64,000 bases of DNA from Acidiphilium rubrum (GTDB lineage Bacteria; Pseudomonadota; Alphaproteobacteria; Acetobacterales; Acetobacteraceae): NCBI RefSeq assembly GCF_900156265.1, contig NZ_FTNE01000015.1, positions 1-64,000 on the forward strand, written 5' to 3'. Position 1 is the first letter of the stretch, and every line of letters starts with the position of its first letter. This document shows positions 45,488-53,601 of this stretch, piece after piece. Position numbers and translations under genes: made by a program. The notes under the pieces are model-generated. The model was not told where the DNA came from, searched no databases, and saw only the letters and a list, made by a program, of their open reading frames with translations.

Positions 45488-46396
45488 ATGGGTTTTCAGA
45501 CACTCGACGGCTTCGTACGCGAACGCATCCGGGCCTGGCCGCAAACCCCCCCTGGCCTCGAGGCCGCCGACGCAAGGGGTCATGGCGTCTGGCTGAAAGC
45601 CCGACCGGGACCGGCTTCGGAAAATGATGCACCTTCCCTGAAAATTCCCGGTGCTGCGCGCATGCGCACCTTTCCGGACGGGCTGTGGCTCTGGTTCGGC
45701 GGCACGGCGGCTGACCCGTTCGTCGATATTTTCGCAATCGAAGTGTGTGGCAGCCTGCAGAATCTGCTCGACAAACGATCCCGCTACACGCCGAGCCTTC
45801 ATTCGCTGCTGATTTCCTGCCCGGCGGTTTGGCTGAAACGCGCGGTTGCGGAGCAGGACGATATCCCGCGCTGGCGCACCATCGGCCTGTTCGAGCGCGA
45901 ACCGGAAACCACGGTCGCTCTGCCGGTGCGCGACATGCGGGTGCTCTACGCGCTGAAACCGCGCCAATTCGACGAGTTCGCCGCGCATAACATTGCCCAT
46001 GCGCATGAATTATTTGCGCCGATCGATGTTCTGATCGATGAAGCCGGCTGGCAAGCGCCCGCGCTACGGCAGTTTCTGTTCCACGCCGCCCGGCGCGCCA
46101 ATTTCTGGGATAAGGCGGCCTACACCTGCAATGAACCCTGGCGCGGCAACCCGGCACCCGGCGTGCTCGACGGCAAGCCGAGCCCGGTCCGGCCAATCGG
46201 AGATTATCCCATCAACACCAAACCCGATCATACGATCAAGCGCCTCGGGCGCATTGACCGTCCACGGCAGAACAAGGAGGCCGAGCGACTGGGCCTCACG
46301 GACATCGGCCTCCTCGAGGGTCGCATGAAACGGCGCCCAGCACGCAGCCCCCGTCGCGGCGACGGCCTGGATTATCTTGCCGTCGAATGCGCCTAG
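45488..46396 (+). CDS. Unknown protein, C-terminal third antisense to a glycerophosphodiesterase gene
   Basis: The open frame encodes 302 residues that I cannot assign to a family. It has no signal peptide or membrane helix. The first ~190 residues look like real protein (GLWLWFGGTAADPFVDIFAI, CGSLQNLLDKRSRYTPS, LPVRDMRVLYALKPRQFDEF). From about residue 193 onward the sequence is basic and proline-rich and is the exact antisense of the conserved C-terminus of the glycerophosphodiesterase gene, over 333 bases. The genuine stop may therefore have been lost through a frameshift or deletion near 46064, or the overlap is real. Confidence 0.55.
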   Translation: MGFQTLDGFVRERIRAWPQTPPGLEAADARGHGVWLKARPGPASENDAPSLKIPGAARMRTFPDGLWLWFGGTAADPFVDIFAIEVCGSLQNLLDKRSRYTPSLHSLLISCPAVWLKRAVAEQDDIPRWRTIGLFEREPETTVALPVRDMRVLYALKPRQFDEFAAHNIAHAHELFAPIDVLIDEAGWQAPALRQFLFHAARRANFWDKAAYTCNEPWRGNPAPGVLDGKPSPVRPIGDYPINTKPDHTIKRLGRIDRPRQNKEAERLGLTDIGLLEGRMKRRPARSPRRGDGLDYLAVECA

Positions 46397-47014
46397 ATCG
46401 GCCCCATCGAGCCATAATCCGCCCTGAGCGACGGTATCGGGTTCGGTGAGGCAGCAGCGCCGAAGCGTCGGCTCGATCGCCGACGCTTCGCGGAGCACCC
46501 GCCAGTCGAACGCGAACAGCACGGCGTGCTCGATCGCATCCGCCGCGCGGAGCACATCGATCACAGCGGTCGCCATGGCGGCAGGTGTCGCGGTATCGGC
46601 TGGACGATCCGGCGCTGTCTTGACCTCGATCAACAGATCAAGCTCCCGCAGCGCGGCGAGGACCGCAGTGAGGCTCGGAATTGCCGCACCATCGCAGGGG
46701 ACCTGATCGGGATAGCGCGCAGCATACTCCGATCCGGCGCGCAAACGGCCGACATCATAGCCCGCGAGTTGGGCAAAGCCGAGGCCGCGCAGCAACGGCG
46801 CATCCGCCCCGACATAATGACCCGCCGCATCCCGCGCGATCGCGGCGTTCAGTCTTGGATCGTGATGCACCACGGCGAAGTTGTCCGCGGTCAGGCCGAC
46901 ATCGAACTCAACTCCGGTCACGCCGCAGGCACGCGCCACGGCAAATCCGCCGATCGTGTTTTCCGGTGCCAGGCCACGCGCGCCACGATGGCCGAAAACC
47001 GCAATGGTCCTCAT
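46064..47014 (-). CDS. Glycerophosphodiester phosphodiesterase family protein
   Basis: A 316-residue TIM-barrel enzyme hydrolysing glycerophosphodiesters. Catalytic elements are GHRGARGLAPENT (His9, His-Arg pair, Glu) at the start, GVEFDVGLTADNFAVVHHDP with the metal ligands Glu-x-Asp and His, and GVDGIISDWPDRA near the end. Residues after the ISDWPD motif (~35) exceed the family norm and lie in the overlap with the opposite gene. ATG overlaps the stop of the ABC transporter gene upstream (ATGA). Confidence 0.88.
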   Translation of the reverse strand: MRTIAVFGHRGARGLAPENTIGGFAVARACGVTGVEFDVGLTADNFAVVHHDPRLNAAIARDAAGHYVGADAPLLRGLGFAQLAGYDVGRLRAGSEYAARYPDQVPCDGAAIPSLTAVLAALRELDLLIEVKTAPDRPADTATPAAMATAVIDVLRAADAIEHAVLFAFDWRVLREASAIEPTLRRCCLTEPDTVAQGGLWLDGADLGAFDGKIIQAVAATGAACWAPFHATLEEADVREAQSLGLLVLPWTVNAPEALDRMIGFGVDGIISDWPDRARLAVEHAGCRVAAPGFIAGVGRLIPEIGAPGGVEQKLP

Positions 47015-48789
47015 TCGCCGACGAGCTTTTCGGCGTCGGTGATCAGTTCCATCGCACCGTCAGCGCCCCGCGTCAGCCGGGCGCGCCGCGCATGCAGGCT
47101 GATCACGCTGTCCTGATGCGCGATCGAAATAATCTGCGTCTCCGGTAGCCGGGCCCGCAGCAGTGCGAACAGATCACCGATCGCCGCCTCATCGATCGCT
47201 GACAATGCCTCGTCCATAAACAGCCAATCAGGTTTCACGATCAAGGCACGCGCCAGCGCGAGGCGCTGCTGTTCACCCCCCGAAAGCCGAAGTGTCCAGT
47301 TATCGACCTGCTCCAGCCGCGCCGCGAGCGATCCCAGGCCAACATCCTCCAACGCCGCCCGCACATCCTGATCCGCCACGTCGTACTCCTGGCACGGATA
47401 GGCGACCGCCCGCTTGAGCGAGCCGAGCGGGAAATACGGGCGTTGCGGCAGAAACATCGAGCGCCCGACCGGTCGCGATACCCGCCCCTTGCCGAACGGC
47501 CAGATGCCCGCGAACATCCGAAACAACGTCGATTTGCCCGACCCCGATGCACCGGTAATCGCCATCGGCTCACCGCGCGCGATCGCGAGATGCGACTGGG
47601 CGAACAGCTTGCGGCCATCCGGCAGGTCGATCGCCAGATCATCGGCGCGCAACATAGTGCCTGGCTCGCCGCCAGGGGCGGCATTCTGCTGCACATGCGC
47701 CGCGACCACCGCCCGCTCGAACCCGTCGAGTCGTTGCACCGTCGCGCGCCATCCGACGATCTGCGGATAGGCGCCGACGAACCACGAGAACGAGCCCTGC
47801 ACATTACCGAAGATGTTATTGATCTGAAGCAACAACCCAAGCGTGAAAAGACCGGTGAAATAGCCCGGCGCGGCAATAAGGATAGGAAAGATGATTGCCA
47901 CCTGGCTGAAGCCGATGGTGAAAAAATTCAGCGCCTTGGTGCGCTTCATGATCATCCACCAGTTCAGATAGATCGCATGAAACCGCTGCTTCAGCCCAAT
48001 GGTTTCCTCGGCTTCGCCGCCGTATAGCGCGATCTGCTCGGTATTTTCGCGCACGCGGATCAGATTGAAGCGGAAATCGGCGTCGACCTGCTGCTGCTGA
48101 AAGCTCAGCGGGATGAGTTTCCAGCCGATCACATGCGTCAGATAGGTGCCGATCAGCGAATAGACGATCGCCGTCCAGACGAGATAGCCGGGGATCACGG
48201 CGCCAAAAATATGCAGCGGCGGCACCAGGAACCACAGGACGAAGATGAAACTGAGCAGATTGACGATATTGGCGATGAAACTGATGCCGAGCGACAGGTT
48301 GTTCGACACGAAACTGCGTAGATCATCGGCGATTCGCTGGTCGGGGTTGTCGAGCGGGCTGCCCGCCTCGGCCATCAGGCTGATCTGGTAATGCGCGCGC
48401 CCCGTCAGCCAGTCCTTCACGAAATTGTCGGTGATCCAGCGCCGCCAGCGGATCTCGAGCATCTGCTGCAAATAGAACGCGTAAACCCCGACCAGGATGT
48501 TGAACACCGCAATCTCGGCAAACCCCGGGACGAACCAAGGATAGCCCTTGATAAACCGGTAAGTGAAGATCGAGCCCCAGAACGCCGGTTCGTCCTTCGC
48601 CTGCAATGCGTTGTAAAAAATTTTGTACCAGTAGGAATACAGGACGTTCAGATAGACCGAGACCAGATTGAGCGCGATGATGGCGGCCAGCAGCCCCCAG
48701 GCGACAAATTTTTCTTCGGATTTGAAATAGGGCTTGGTGAGACGCCAGGCATCCGCCATCGCACGGCCGATGTTGCGGAGAAATTTCAT
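47011..48789 (-). CDS. ABC transporter of the SbmA/BacA-related YddA type (permease-ATPase)
   Basis: A 592-residue half-transporter. The membrane domain (residues about 20-340) has the SbmA_BacA pattern: YLNVLYSYWYKIFYNALQA near residue 50, IRWRRWITDNFVKDWL near 115 and NPDQRIADDLRSFV near 152. The ATPase has Walker A GASGSGKST, signature LSGGEQQRLALARAL and Walker B DWLFMDEALSAID. Relatives import peptides or handle very-long-chain fatty acids and affect resistance to antimicrobial peptides. It lies in a four-gene overlapping operon. Confidence 0.88.
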   Translation of the reverse strand: MKFLRNIGRAMADAWRLTKPYFKSEEKFVAWGLLAAIIALNLVSVYLNVLYSYWYKIFYNALQAKDEPAFWGSIFTYRFIKGYPWFVPGFAEIAVFNILVGVYAFYLQQMLEIRWRRWITDNFVKDWLTGRAHYQISLMAEAGSPLDNPDQRIADDLRSFVSNNLSLGISFIANIVNLLSFIFVLWFLVPPLHIFGAVIPGYLVWTAIVYSLIGTYLTHVIGWKLIPLSFQQQQVDADFRFNLIRVRENTEQIALYGGEAEETIGLKQRFHAIYLNWWMIMKRTKALNFFTIGFSQVAIIFPILIAAPGYFTGLFTLGLLLQINNIFGNVQGSFSWFVGAYPQIVGWRATVQRLDGFERAVVAAHVQQNAAPGGEPGTMLRADDLAIDLPDGRKLFAQSHLAIARGEPMAITGASGSGKSTLFRMFAGIWPFGKGRVSRPVGRSMFLPQRPYFPLGSLKRAVAYPCQEYDVADQDVRAALEDVGLGSLAARLEQVDNWTLRLSGGEQQRLALARALIVKPDWLFMDEALSAIDEAAIGDLFALLRARLPETQIISIAHQDSVISLHARRARLTRGADGAMELITDAEKLVGE

Positions 48790-49277
48790 GGTTGGGCGCC
48801 GGCCACCTTCGCCGCGATGGCGCCGAGCCAGGATTTCACCCGCGCTTCGTTCACGCCGAAATCGGACTGGCCATAAATCGAGTGGGAATACAGGATCAAA
48901 GCACTTCCGCCTGCGGGATCGGGCTGCACCGCCACCTCGATCACATCCGGAAAATTTGCGCGGGCCGAGCGGGCGACCCAGGCCGCCTGCAGATGTGCGG
49001 GATGGCTGTCGAGCGCGAACACCCGTGGCTCCGCCGCTGCAACCTGCCCGACCATGGCGAACAACGCAGTCGGCGACACTTTATAATGCGGCGTCACGAT
49101 GTTCGGACCCGGGGTGAACCCGACCGGCGCCGCCAGCGCTTTGTTTGGCGTCTTCGGCAGGGTCAGATGAGCGAAATCGACCACGCCCGGTGGCGCGACA
49201 CCCTGCGCCCCCATTTTGCCGCAGGCGGGAAACACCAAGCTCAACAGCAGCGGCAACAGCCCAACACCCATCGTCAT
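48786..49277 (-). CDS. DUF1499 family lipoprotein-like protein
   Basis: A 163-residue protein with an N-terminal hydrophobic segment ending in a possible lipobox (LSLVFPAC) and the DUF1499 pattern (VGQVAAAEPRVFALDSHPAHLQA, then FPDVIEVAVQP and SHSIYGQSDFGVNEARVKSWL). Function is unknown. It overlaps the ABC gene downstream and the DUF3253 gene upstream by 4 bases each. Confidence 0.75.
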   Translation of the reverse strand: MTMGVGLLPLLLSLVFPACGKMGAQGVAPPGVVDFAHLTLPKTPNKALAAPVGFTPGPNIVTPHYKVSPTALFAMVGQVAAAEPRVFALDSHPAHLQAAWVARSARANFPDVIEVAVQPDPAGGSALILYSHSIYGQSDFGVNEARVKSWLGAIAAKVAGAQP

Positions 49278-49567
49278 TCCTCCTGATTGGTCGTGAGCCG
49301 GAACCGCACGACGCCATGCATCGCCTCCGGCGCGATTCTCTTACCCTTGCGCAAAATGTCGATCTGGCCGGATTGCGCAAGATGCACTGCAGCCGCGCGC
49401 ACCTGCGGCAGAAACCGCCGCCACGCCTCGGGGTCAGTCGATCGATCCGGGACCGAGTCGGCCAGAGCGCGGGCGGCATCGGTCGGGCAGATCGATTTAA
49501 GGGGACCGCGCGCGGTCACGAGGTCGAGGATCGCGGCGATCGCTGCGGCGTCGGGTGGGATCATCAT
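49274..49567 (-). CDS. DUF3253 small winged-helix-like protein
   Basis: A 97-residue protein: DAAAIAAILDLVTARGPLKSICPTDAARAL, then WRRFLPQVRAAAVHLAQSGQIDILRKGKRI, characteristic of DUF3253, which resembles a winged helix. ATG 49567 is chosen because the open frame further upstream runs into the repeat element. First gene of the operon DUF3253-DUF1499-ABC-phosphodiesterase. Confidence 0.8.
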   Translation of the reverse strand: MMIPPDAAAIAAILDLVTARGPLKSICPTDAARALADSVPDRSTDPEAWRRFLPQVRAAAVHLAQSGQIDILRKGKRIAPEAMHGVVRFRLTTNQEE

Positions 49568-49616
49568 CGATGGTCGTCTGGCGCGGATCGGCTGATGGGG
49601 CAAGGAAGGGGAGCAC

Positions 49617-49735
49617 TTCTTTTTTGTAAAAAAGAAGCAAAAAACTTTCTCACCCTGGGGCACGGGCGTTTGAAGCGGCACGGGCCCAAATCAACAAAGT
49701 TTTTTTTGCTTCTTTTTTGTTCACAAAAAAAGAAG
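49617..49735. repeat. Palindromic AT-rich/GC-core repeat, copy 2
   Basis: CTTCTTTTTTGTAAAAAAGAAG (perfect hairpin, 49617-49638), the linker CAAAAAACTTT, a core with GGGGCACGGGCG and its near-inverse GGCACGGGCCC, then the mirrored right arm ending AAAAAAAGAAG at 49735. Reverse-complementing the core matches the core of copy 1 almost base for base, so the two are inverted relative to each other. It sits between the divergent end of the EAL gene and the start of DUF3253. Confidence 0.85.
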
Positions 49736-49767
49736 ACCTACCCTGCCTTACCGACCTGCCGCCAGGC

Positions 49768-50736
49768 TCATAAACCTGAAACGCGCGCCCGTGCCCGAAT
49801 GGCTTCCGCCGGCATCGCGGGACCAATCCACGGTCCCTGCACCAGATCGACCCCGAGCCCACGGATCCGCTCGGTTTCCGCCGCGGTCTCAACGCCGTCA
49901 ATCGTGACGAGCACGCCCTGACGATGCGCAATTTCGACCGCGGCGCGGATCAGGATGGTTTCATCGACCGCATCGCCCGGCATGGTCGCATGGGCCAATC
50001 GCCGATCGAGCTTGAGCCCGGTCAGCGGCAGGCGCGGCAACAAGGCAAGGCTGCCGAAAATCGCCCCAAAGCCTTCGAGGCTGACGCCGATCCCATGCTC
50101 GCGCAGCGCGCCGATCGCATGATGCAGCGCCATGCCCCCCTCGACCAGTTCTGATTCATCAATCTGCAAATCGATCCGCTCGGCGCCGACCCCGGCCTGC
50201 GCCAGCGCAGCCAGCACAATATCGCACACACCACCATCCACCAGAATCCGGCTGGGCACCGGTACCGCAATGCGCCAATGGGTCGGCCAGATTGCGACCT
50301 CCGCCGCCGCGGCATCCAGCGTGAAGCGCAGCATGTCCTCGCGCAACACCGGCCGGTCCAGATCGCGCAGCAGCGGCGTGACCGAAACCAGCCCGCGCCT
50401 GCGGTTGGGCAGGCCGAGCCATAATTCGGCCCCCTCGATCCGGTCGAACTCAGCAGGCCCGGCATCGGCGGTCGCGGCCCCCGCCCGTGCGAGGCGTTGA
50501 CGCGGCAGGAACCGCAGGCAGAACGCATCGTCACGCAGCGCTTCAGTCAGCCGCATCGCGCGTTTGCGTTGCTCCCCCGCAACCAGACGCCGCAACGAGG
50601 CGCGAGTTCGCCGATCCGTCGTCGTACTGGACGTCTCCGCCACAACTGCGTCGGACTCCTGATAACCACCTGAATCGATTACGCTCACGCACATTGCTCC
50701 ATCTGGGTCTGGCCGTACCTGGACCATCGTGAGCAT
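49768..50736 (-). CDS. Degenerate EAL-domain protein
   Basis: A 322-residue soluble protein whose C-terminal ~260 residues align with EAL cyclic-di-GMP phosphodiesterases, but key positions are altered. The EAL motif reads ELW (Glu104), the metal-binding Asn is Pro159, the ETE Glu is Gln191, and the DDFG motif is EGFG (Asp-Asp changed to Glu-Gly, 221-222). The Lys (LKLDRRL), GVET and VQG motifs survive. It is therefore probably catalytically dead and may bind cyclic-di-GMP or a protein partner. The N-terminal ~60 residues are unassigned. Confidence 0.8.
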   Translation of the reverse strand: MLTMVQVRPDPDGAMCVSVIDSGGYQESDAVVAETSSTTTDRRTRASLRRLVAGEQRKRAMRLTEALRDDAFCLRFLPRQRLARAGAATADAGPAEFDRIEGAELWLGLPNRRRGLVSVTPLLRDLDRPVLREDMLRFTLDAAAAEVAIWPTHWRIAVPVPSRILVDGGVCDIVLAALAQAGVGAERIDLQIDESELVEGGMALHHAIGALREHGIGVSLEGFGAIFGSLALLPRLPLTGLKLDRRLAHATMPGDAVDETILIRAAVEIAHRQGVLVTIDGVETAAETERIRGLGVDLVQGPWIGPAMPAEAIRARARVSGL

Positions 50737-50822
50737 GATGATGCCGCAAGGAAGTAAAAATCGCGTTAGCGCCGGCTCAAAAATCTCAACAAAATCACGA
50801 CTACCGCGACAAACGCTGATTT

Positions 50823-51659
50823 TCAGACCGCGATATTGTCGAGCAGTCGGGTCGCACCCAACCGCGCCGCGGCGATCAGCCGCGCTGCACCCGCGGGTTC
50901 GTGCAGCGGTGCAAGGGTCACCGCATCGACCAGGGCAAGGTAATCCACCGTGAAACCAGCGGCGACCAGCGACGCCTCAGCCGCCGCGATGCTCTGCCCG
51001 ACCGGCGCCCCAGCGCATATCGCATCGCGCACACCGGTCAGCACCGCAAACAAAGTCGGTGCCGCCGCGCGCTCGCGCGCCCCCAGATACCGGTTGCGCG
51101 ACGACATCGCGAGACCGCTCGGCTCGCGCCAAGTCGGTGCCGCAATGATATCGACGGGTAGCCCCAGATCTTCGACCATCCGACGGATCACCTGCACCTG
51201 CTGCCAGTCCTTTTCGCCGAAACACGCGGCGTCCGGCCGAACCTGGCCGAACAATTTGGCCACCACGGTCGCGACCCCCCGAAAATGCCCCGGTCGCGCT
51301 GCACCTTCCCACAGCAGCGCCGGGCCGGCGACCTCGATCATCGTGGCATCGCCCGGCGGATACATCGTGGCGACATCCGGCAACCAGACGAGATCGCACC
51401 CCGCCGCCGCCAGCATCGCGCAGTCGGCGGCCTCATCGCGCGGGTAGCGGGCAAAATCCTCGTGGGGCGCGAATTGAGTGGGATTGACGAAAATCGAGGC
51501 GGCGACCGCGTCACCATGCGCGCGCGCAGCGCGGATCAGCGACAAATGGCCCTCGTGCAACGCCCCCATGGTCGGCACCAGCGCAAGGCCCGGCCGACCG
51601 TCGGCGGCAAGCGCTGCGCGCGCGGCGCGCAACTGCACCAAGGTGCGGGCGATCTGCAT
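50823..51659 (-). CDS. panC: Pantothenate synthetase
   Basis: A 278-residue enzyme joining pantoate and beta-alanine with ATP. Motifs: VPTMGALHEGHLSLI (HEGH), SIFVNPTQFAPHEDFARYPRD, GEKDWQQVQVIRRMVEDL, and LAMSSRNRYL (KMSKS-like). Length is normal. It is divergent from cydD across a 256-base gap; panB is not in the window. Confidence 0.95.
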   Translation of the reverse strand: MQIARTLVQLRAARAALAADGRPGLALVPTMGALHEGHLSLIRAARAHGDAVAASIFVNPTQFAPHEDFARYPRDEAADCAMLAAAGCDLVWLPDVATMYPPGDATMIEVAGPALLWEGAARPGHFRGVATVVAKLFGQVRPDAACFGEKDWQQVQVIRRMVEDLGLPVDIIAAPTWREPSGLAMSSRNRYLGARERAAAPTLFAVLTGVRDAICAGAPVGQSIAAAEASLVAAGFTVDYLALVDAVTLAPLHEPAGAARLIAAARLGATRLLDNIAV

Positions 51660-51745
51660 GGGTCCTCCGTTGAGGCTGTGTGACTGGTTCGTGACGTTCG
51701 ATCGAGCGCGTTCTGAGCCAATCCGCCGCCGCCGTCCATCACAGT

Positions 51746-51779
51746 CATGTGTTTTTCTGGTTTGTTCCCGGAAAACATG
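51746..51779. other. Imperfect inverted repeat in the panC-cydD gap
   Basis: CATGTGTTTTTCTGG (51746-51760) pairs imperfectly with CCGGAAAACATG (51768-51779). It lies 87 bases before panC and 137 bases before cydD. It could be an operator or a leader hairpin; no family match. Confidence 0.3.
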
Positions 51780-51915
51780 AACTTTTTGACTATCTTCTCT
51801 TCATGTTCCTGTTAGATTCATGACCTGATCACGGATTATTGTAAGGCCGTCACGATATCCGGCATCGCTGGCTGCCCCTGTTGGAGTTTCACGATAATCT
51901 TTATATGTGTTGCCT

Positions 51916-53601
51916 ATGGTAGGCAGCGCTTCACCCGCGAAACTCTGGATCCAGCGCGAAATCAAAGACGGCCGACGACGAGCCATGCCGATCATCGCGC
52001 TCGGGGTGCTGGGCGTTCTACTCGCCATTTTGCAGACCCTGTGCGCCGCCAGCCTGCTCGACGCCGCCATCACCCACGCCACCGCCGGTGCCATTGTTCT
52101 GCCGGCCGCCGGCTTCGCGCTCGCCGCACTCATCCGAACCCTGCTGATCGTCGTGCAGGAACATCAGGCCAGCCGGCTCGGCATCACGGCGCGCCGCCGC
52201 CTGCGCAGCGCCACGCTCGACACGCTCATGACACTCGGCCCCGCCGCCCTGCGCAACCGCCATTCCGGCGAGCTTGCCGGCATCGTGATCGACCGGATCG
52301 AGGCACTTGACGGGCTCTATAGGAGCTGGATTCCCGCCACCAGCCTCGCCAGCCTTGGCCCGGGCCTGATCATCCTCGCTGCCCTGATCGCCGACTGGCG
52401 CAGCGGCTTGATCCTGCTGGTCACCGCGTTGCTCGTGCCGGTCGCCATGGCGGTCACCGGCCGCAGCACCGGCATCGCGGCGCGCAAACAATTCAGCGCG
52501 ATGACCCGGTTGCAGACCCGGTTTCTGGATCGTATCCGCGGCATCGCCACCATTGTGCTCGCCGGCCGTGCCGAAGCGGAAGCCGAAGCACTCGGTGTCG
52601 CCGCCGATGATCTGCGCCACCGCACCATGCGCATCCTGCGGGTCGCCTTCCTCAACTCCACCATGATCGACCTGCTCGCCGCCGCGGCGCTCGTGCTCAT
52701 CGCCGTCCGCTTCGCCGCGCCGCTGCTCGCCGGCGACATCGCGCTGGCCCCCACCGCGCTGTTCTGCATTCTGCTGGTGCCCGAGTTCTTCGCGCCGATC
52801 CGCGCTTTCTCGGCGGTCTACCAGGACCGCATGACCGCACAGACCGCCGCCGAAGACATCGTGGCCCTGCCGCAGCCACAACCCAGCCTGCCGGCACCCG
52901 CCGCCATCCGCACGGTACCGGCACAGGGCGTCAGCATCGCCTTCGAAGACGTCTCCTTCACCTGGGACGAGGCGCGCGGCCCGGTGCTGCACGGGCTGAG
53001 CTTCCGCCTGCCGGCCAATGAGACCATGATGCTGGTCGGCCCCTCCGGCTCGGGCAAATCAACCATTCTGGAATTGCTGCTCGGCTTCGCGCGCCCCCAA
53101 TCCGGCCGCATCACCATCAACGGCGCGCCGATCGAAAGCCTGGTGCCCGCCGCCCTCGCGCGCATGACCGCGATCATCGGCCAGAAACCCTTCCTGTTCG
53201 CCGGATCGATCGAGGACAACATCAGGCTCGGCCGCCCCGAAGCGAGCGATGCCGACCTGCGCGAAGCCATCCGCCTCGCCCGCGTCGCCGAATTTTCGGA
53301 CATGCTGCCGATGGGGCTCGCCACCCGCATCGGCGATGGTGGCTACGGTCTTTCCGGCGGCCAAGCCCAGCGCATCGCGATCGCGCGGGCCTTTCTGAAG
53401 GACGCCAAACTCCTGCTGCTGGACGAACCAACTGCCCAACTCGACCCCGCCACCGAACGCGACGTGCTCGACAGTCTGAAGCGCCTCGCGATCGGCCGCA
53501 CCGTCATCCTCGCCAGCCACGCCGCCTTCGCCCATGAATTTGCCGGCCGCAAACTCGACCTCGGCGCCACCCGCAGCAACCGGCTCGAGGGCGTCGCCTG
53601 A
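51916..53601 (+). CDS. cydD: CydD-type ABC exporter subunit (thiol/cytochrome bd assembly)
   Basis: A 561-residue half-transporter with six helices (residues about 30-310) and an ATPase: Walker A VGPSGSGKST, signature LSGGQAQRIAIARAF, Walker B LLLLDEPTAQLD. CydDC exports cysteine and glutathione to the periplasm and is needed for cytochrome bd maturation. The start is ATG 51916 or the GTG three codons earlier; no strong ribosome site is visible. No cydAB lies nearby. Confidence 0.85.
   Translation: MVGSASPAKLWIQREIKDGRRRAMPIIALGVLGVLLAILQTLCAASLLDAAITHATAGAIVLPAAGFALAALIRTLLIVVQEHQASRLGITARRRLRSATLDTLMTLGPAALRNRHSGELAGIVIDRIEALDGLYRSWIPATSLASLGPGLIILAALIADWRSGLILLVTALLVPVAMAVTGRSTGIAARKQFSAMTRLQTRFLDRIRGIATIVLAGRAEAEAEALGVAADDLRHRTMRILRVAFLNSTMIDLLAAAALVLIAVRFAAPLLAGDIALAPTALFCILLVPEFFAPIRAFSAVYQDRMTAQTAAEDIVALPQPQPSLPAPAAIRTVPAQGVSIAFEDVSFTWDEARGPVLHGLSFRLPANETMMLVGPSGSGKSTILELLLGFARPQSGRITINGAPIESLVPAALARMTAIIGQKPFLFAGSIEDNIRLGRPEASDADLREAIRLARVAEFSDMLPMGLATRIGDGGYGLSGGQAQRIAIARAFLKDAKLLLLDEPTAQLDPATERDVLDSLKRLAIGRTVILASHAAFAHEFAGRKLDLGATRSNRLEGVA

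Noticed and set aside
49568-49681. N-terminal extension of the DUF3253 gene into the repeat
   Set aside because: The added residues come from the repeat element; the domain starts at the ATG at 49567.
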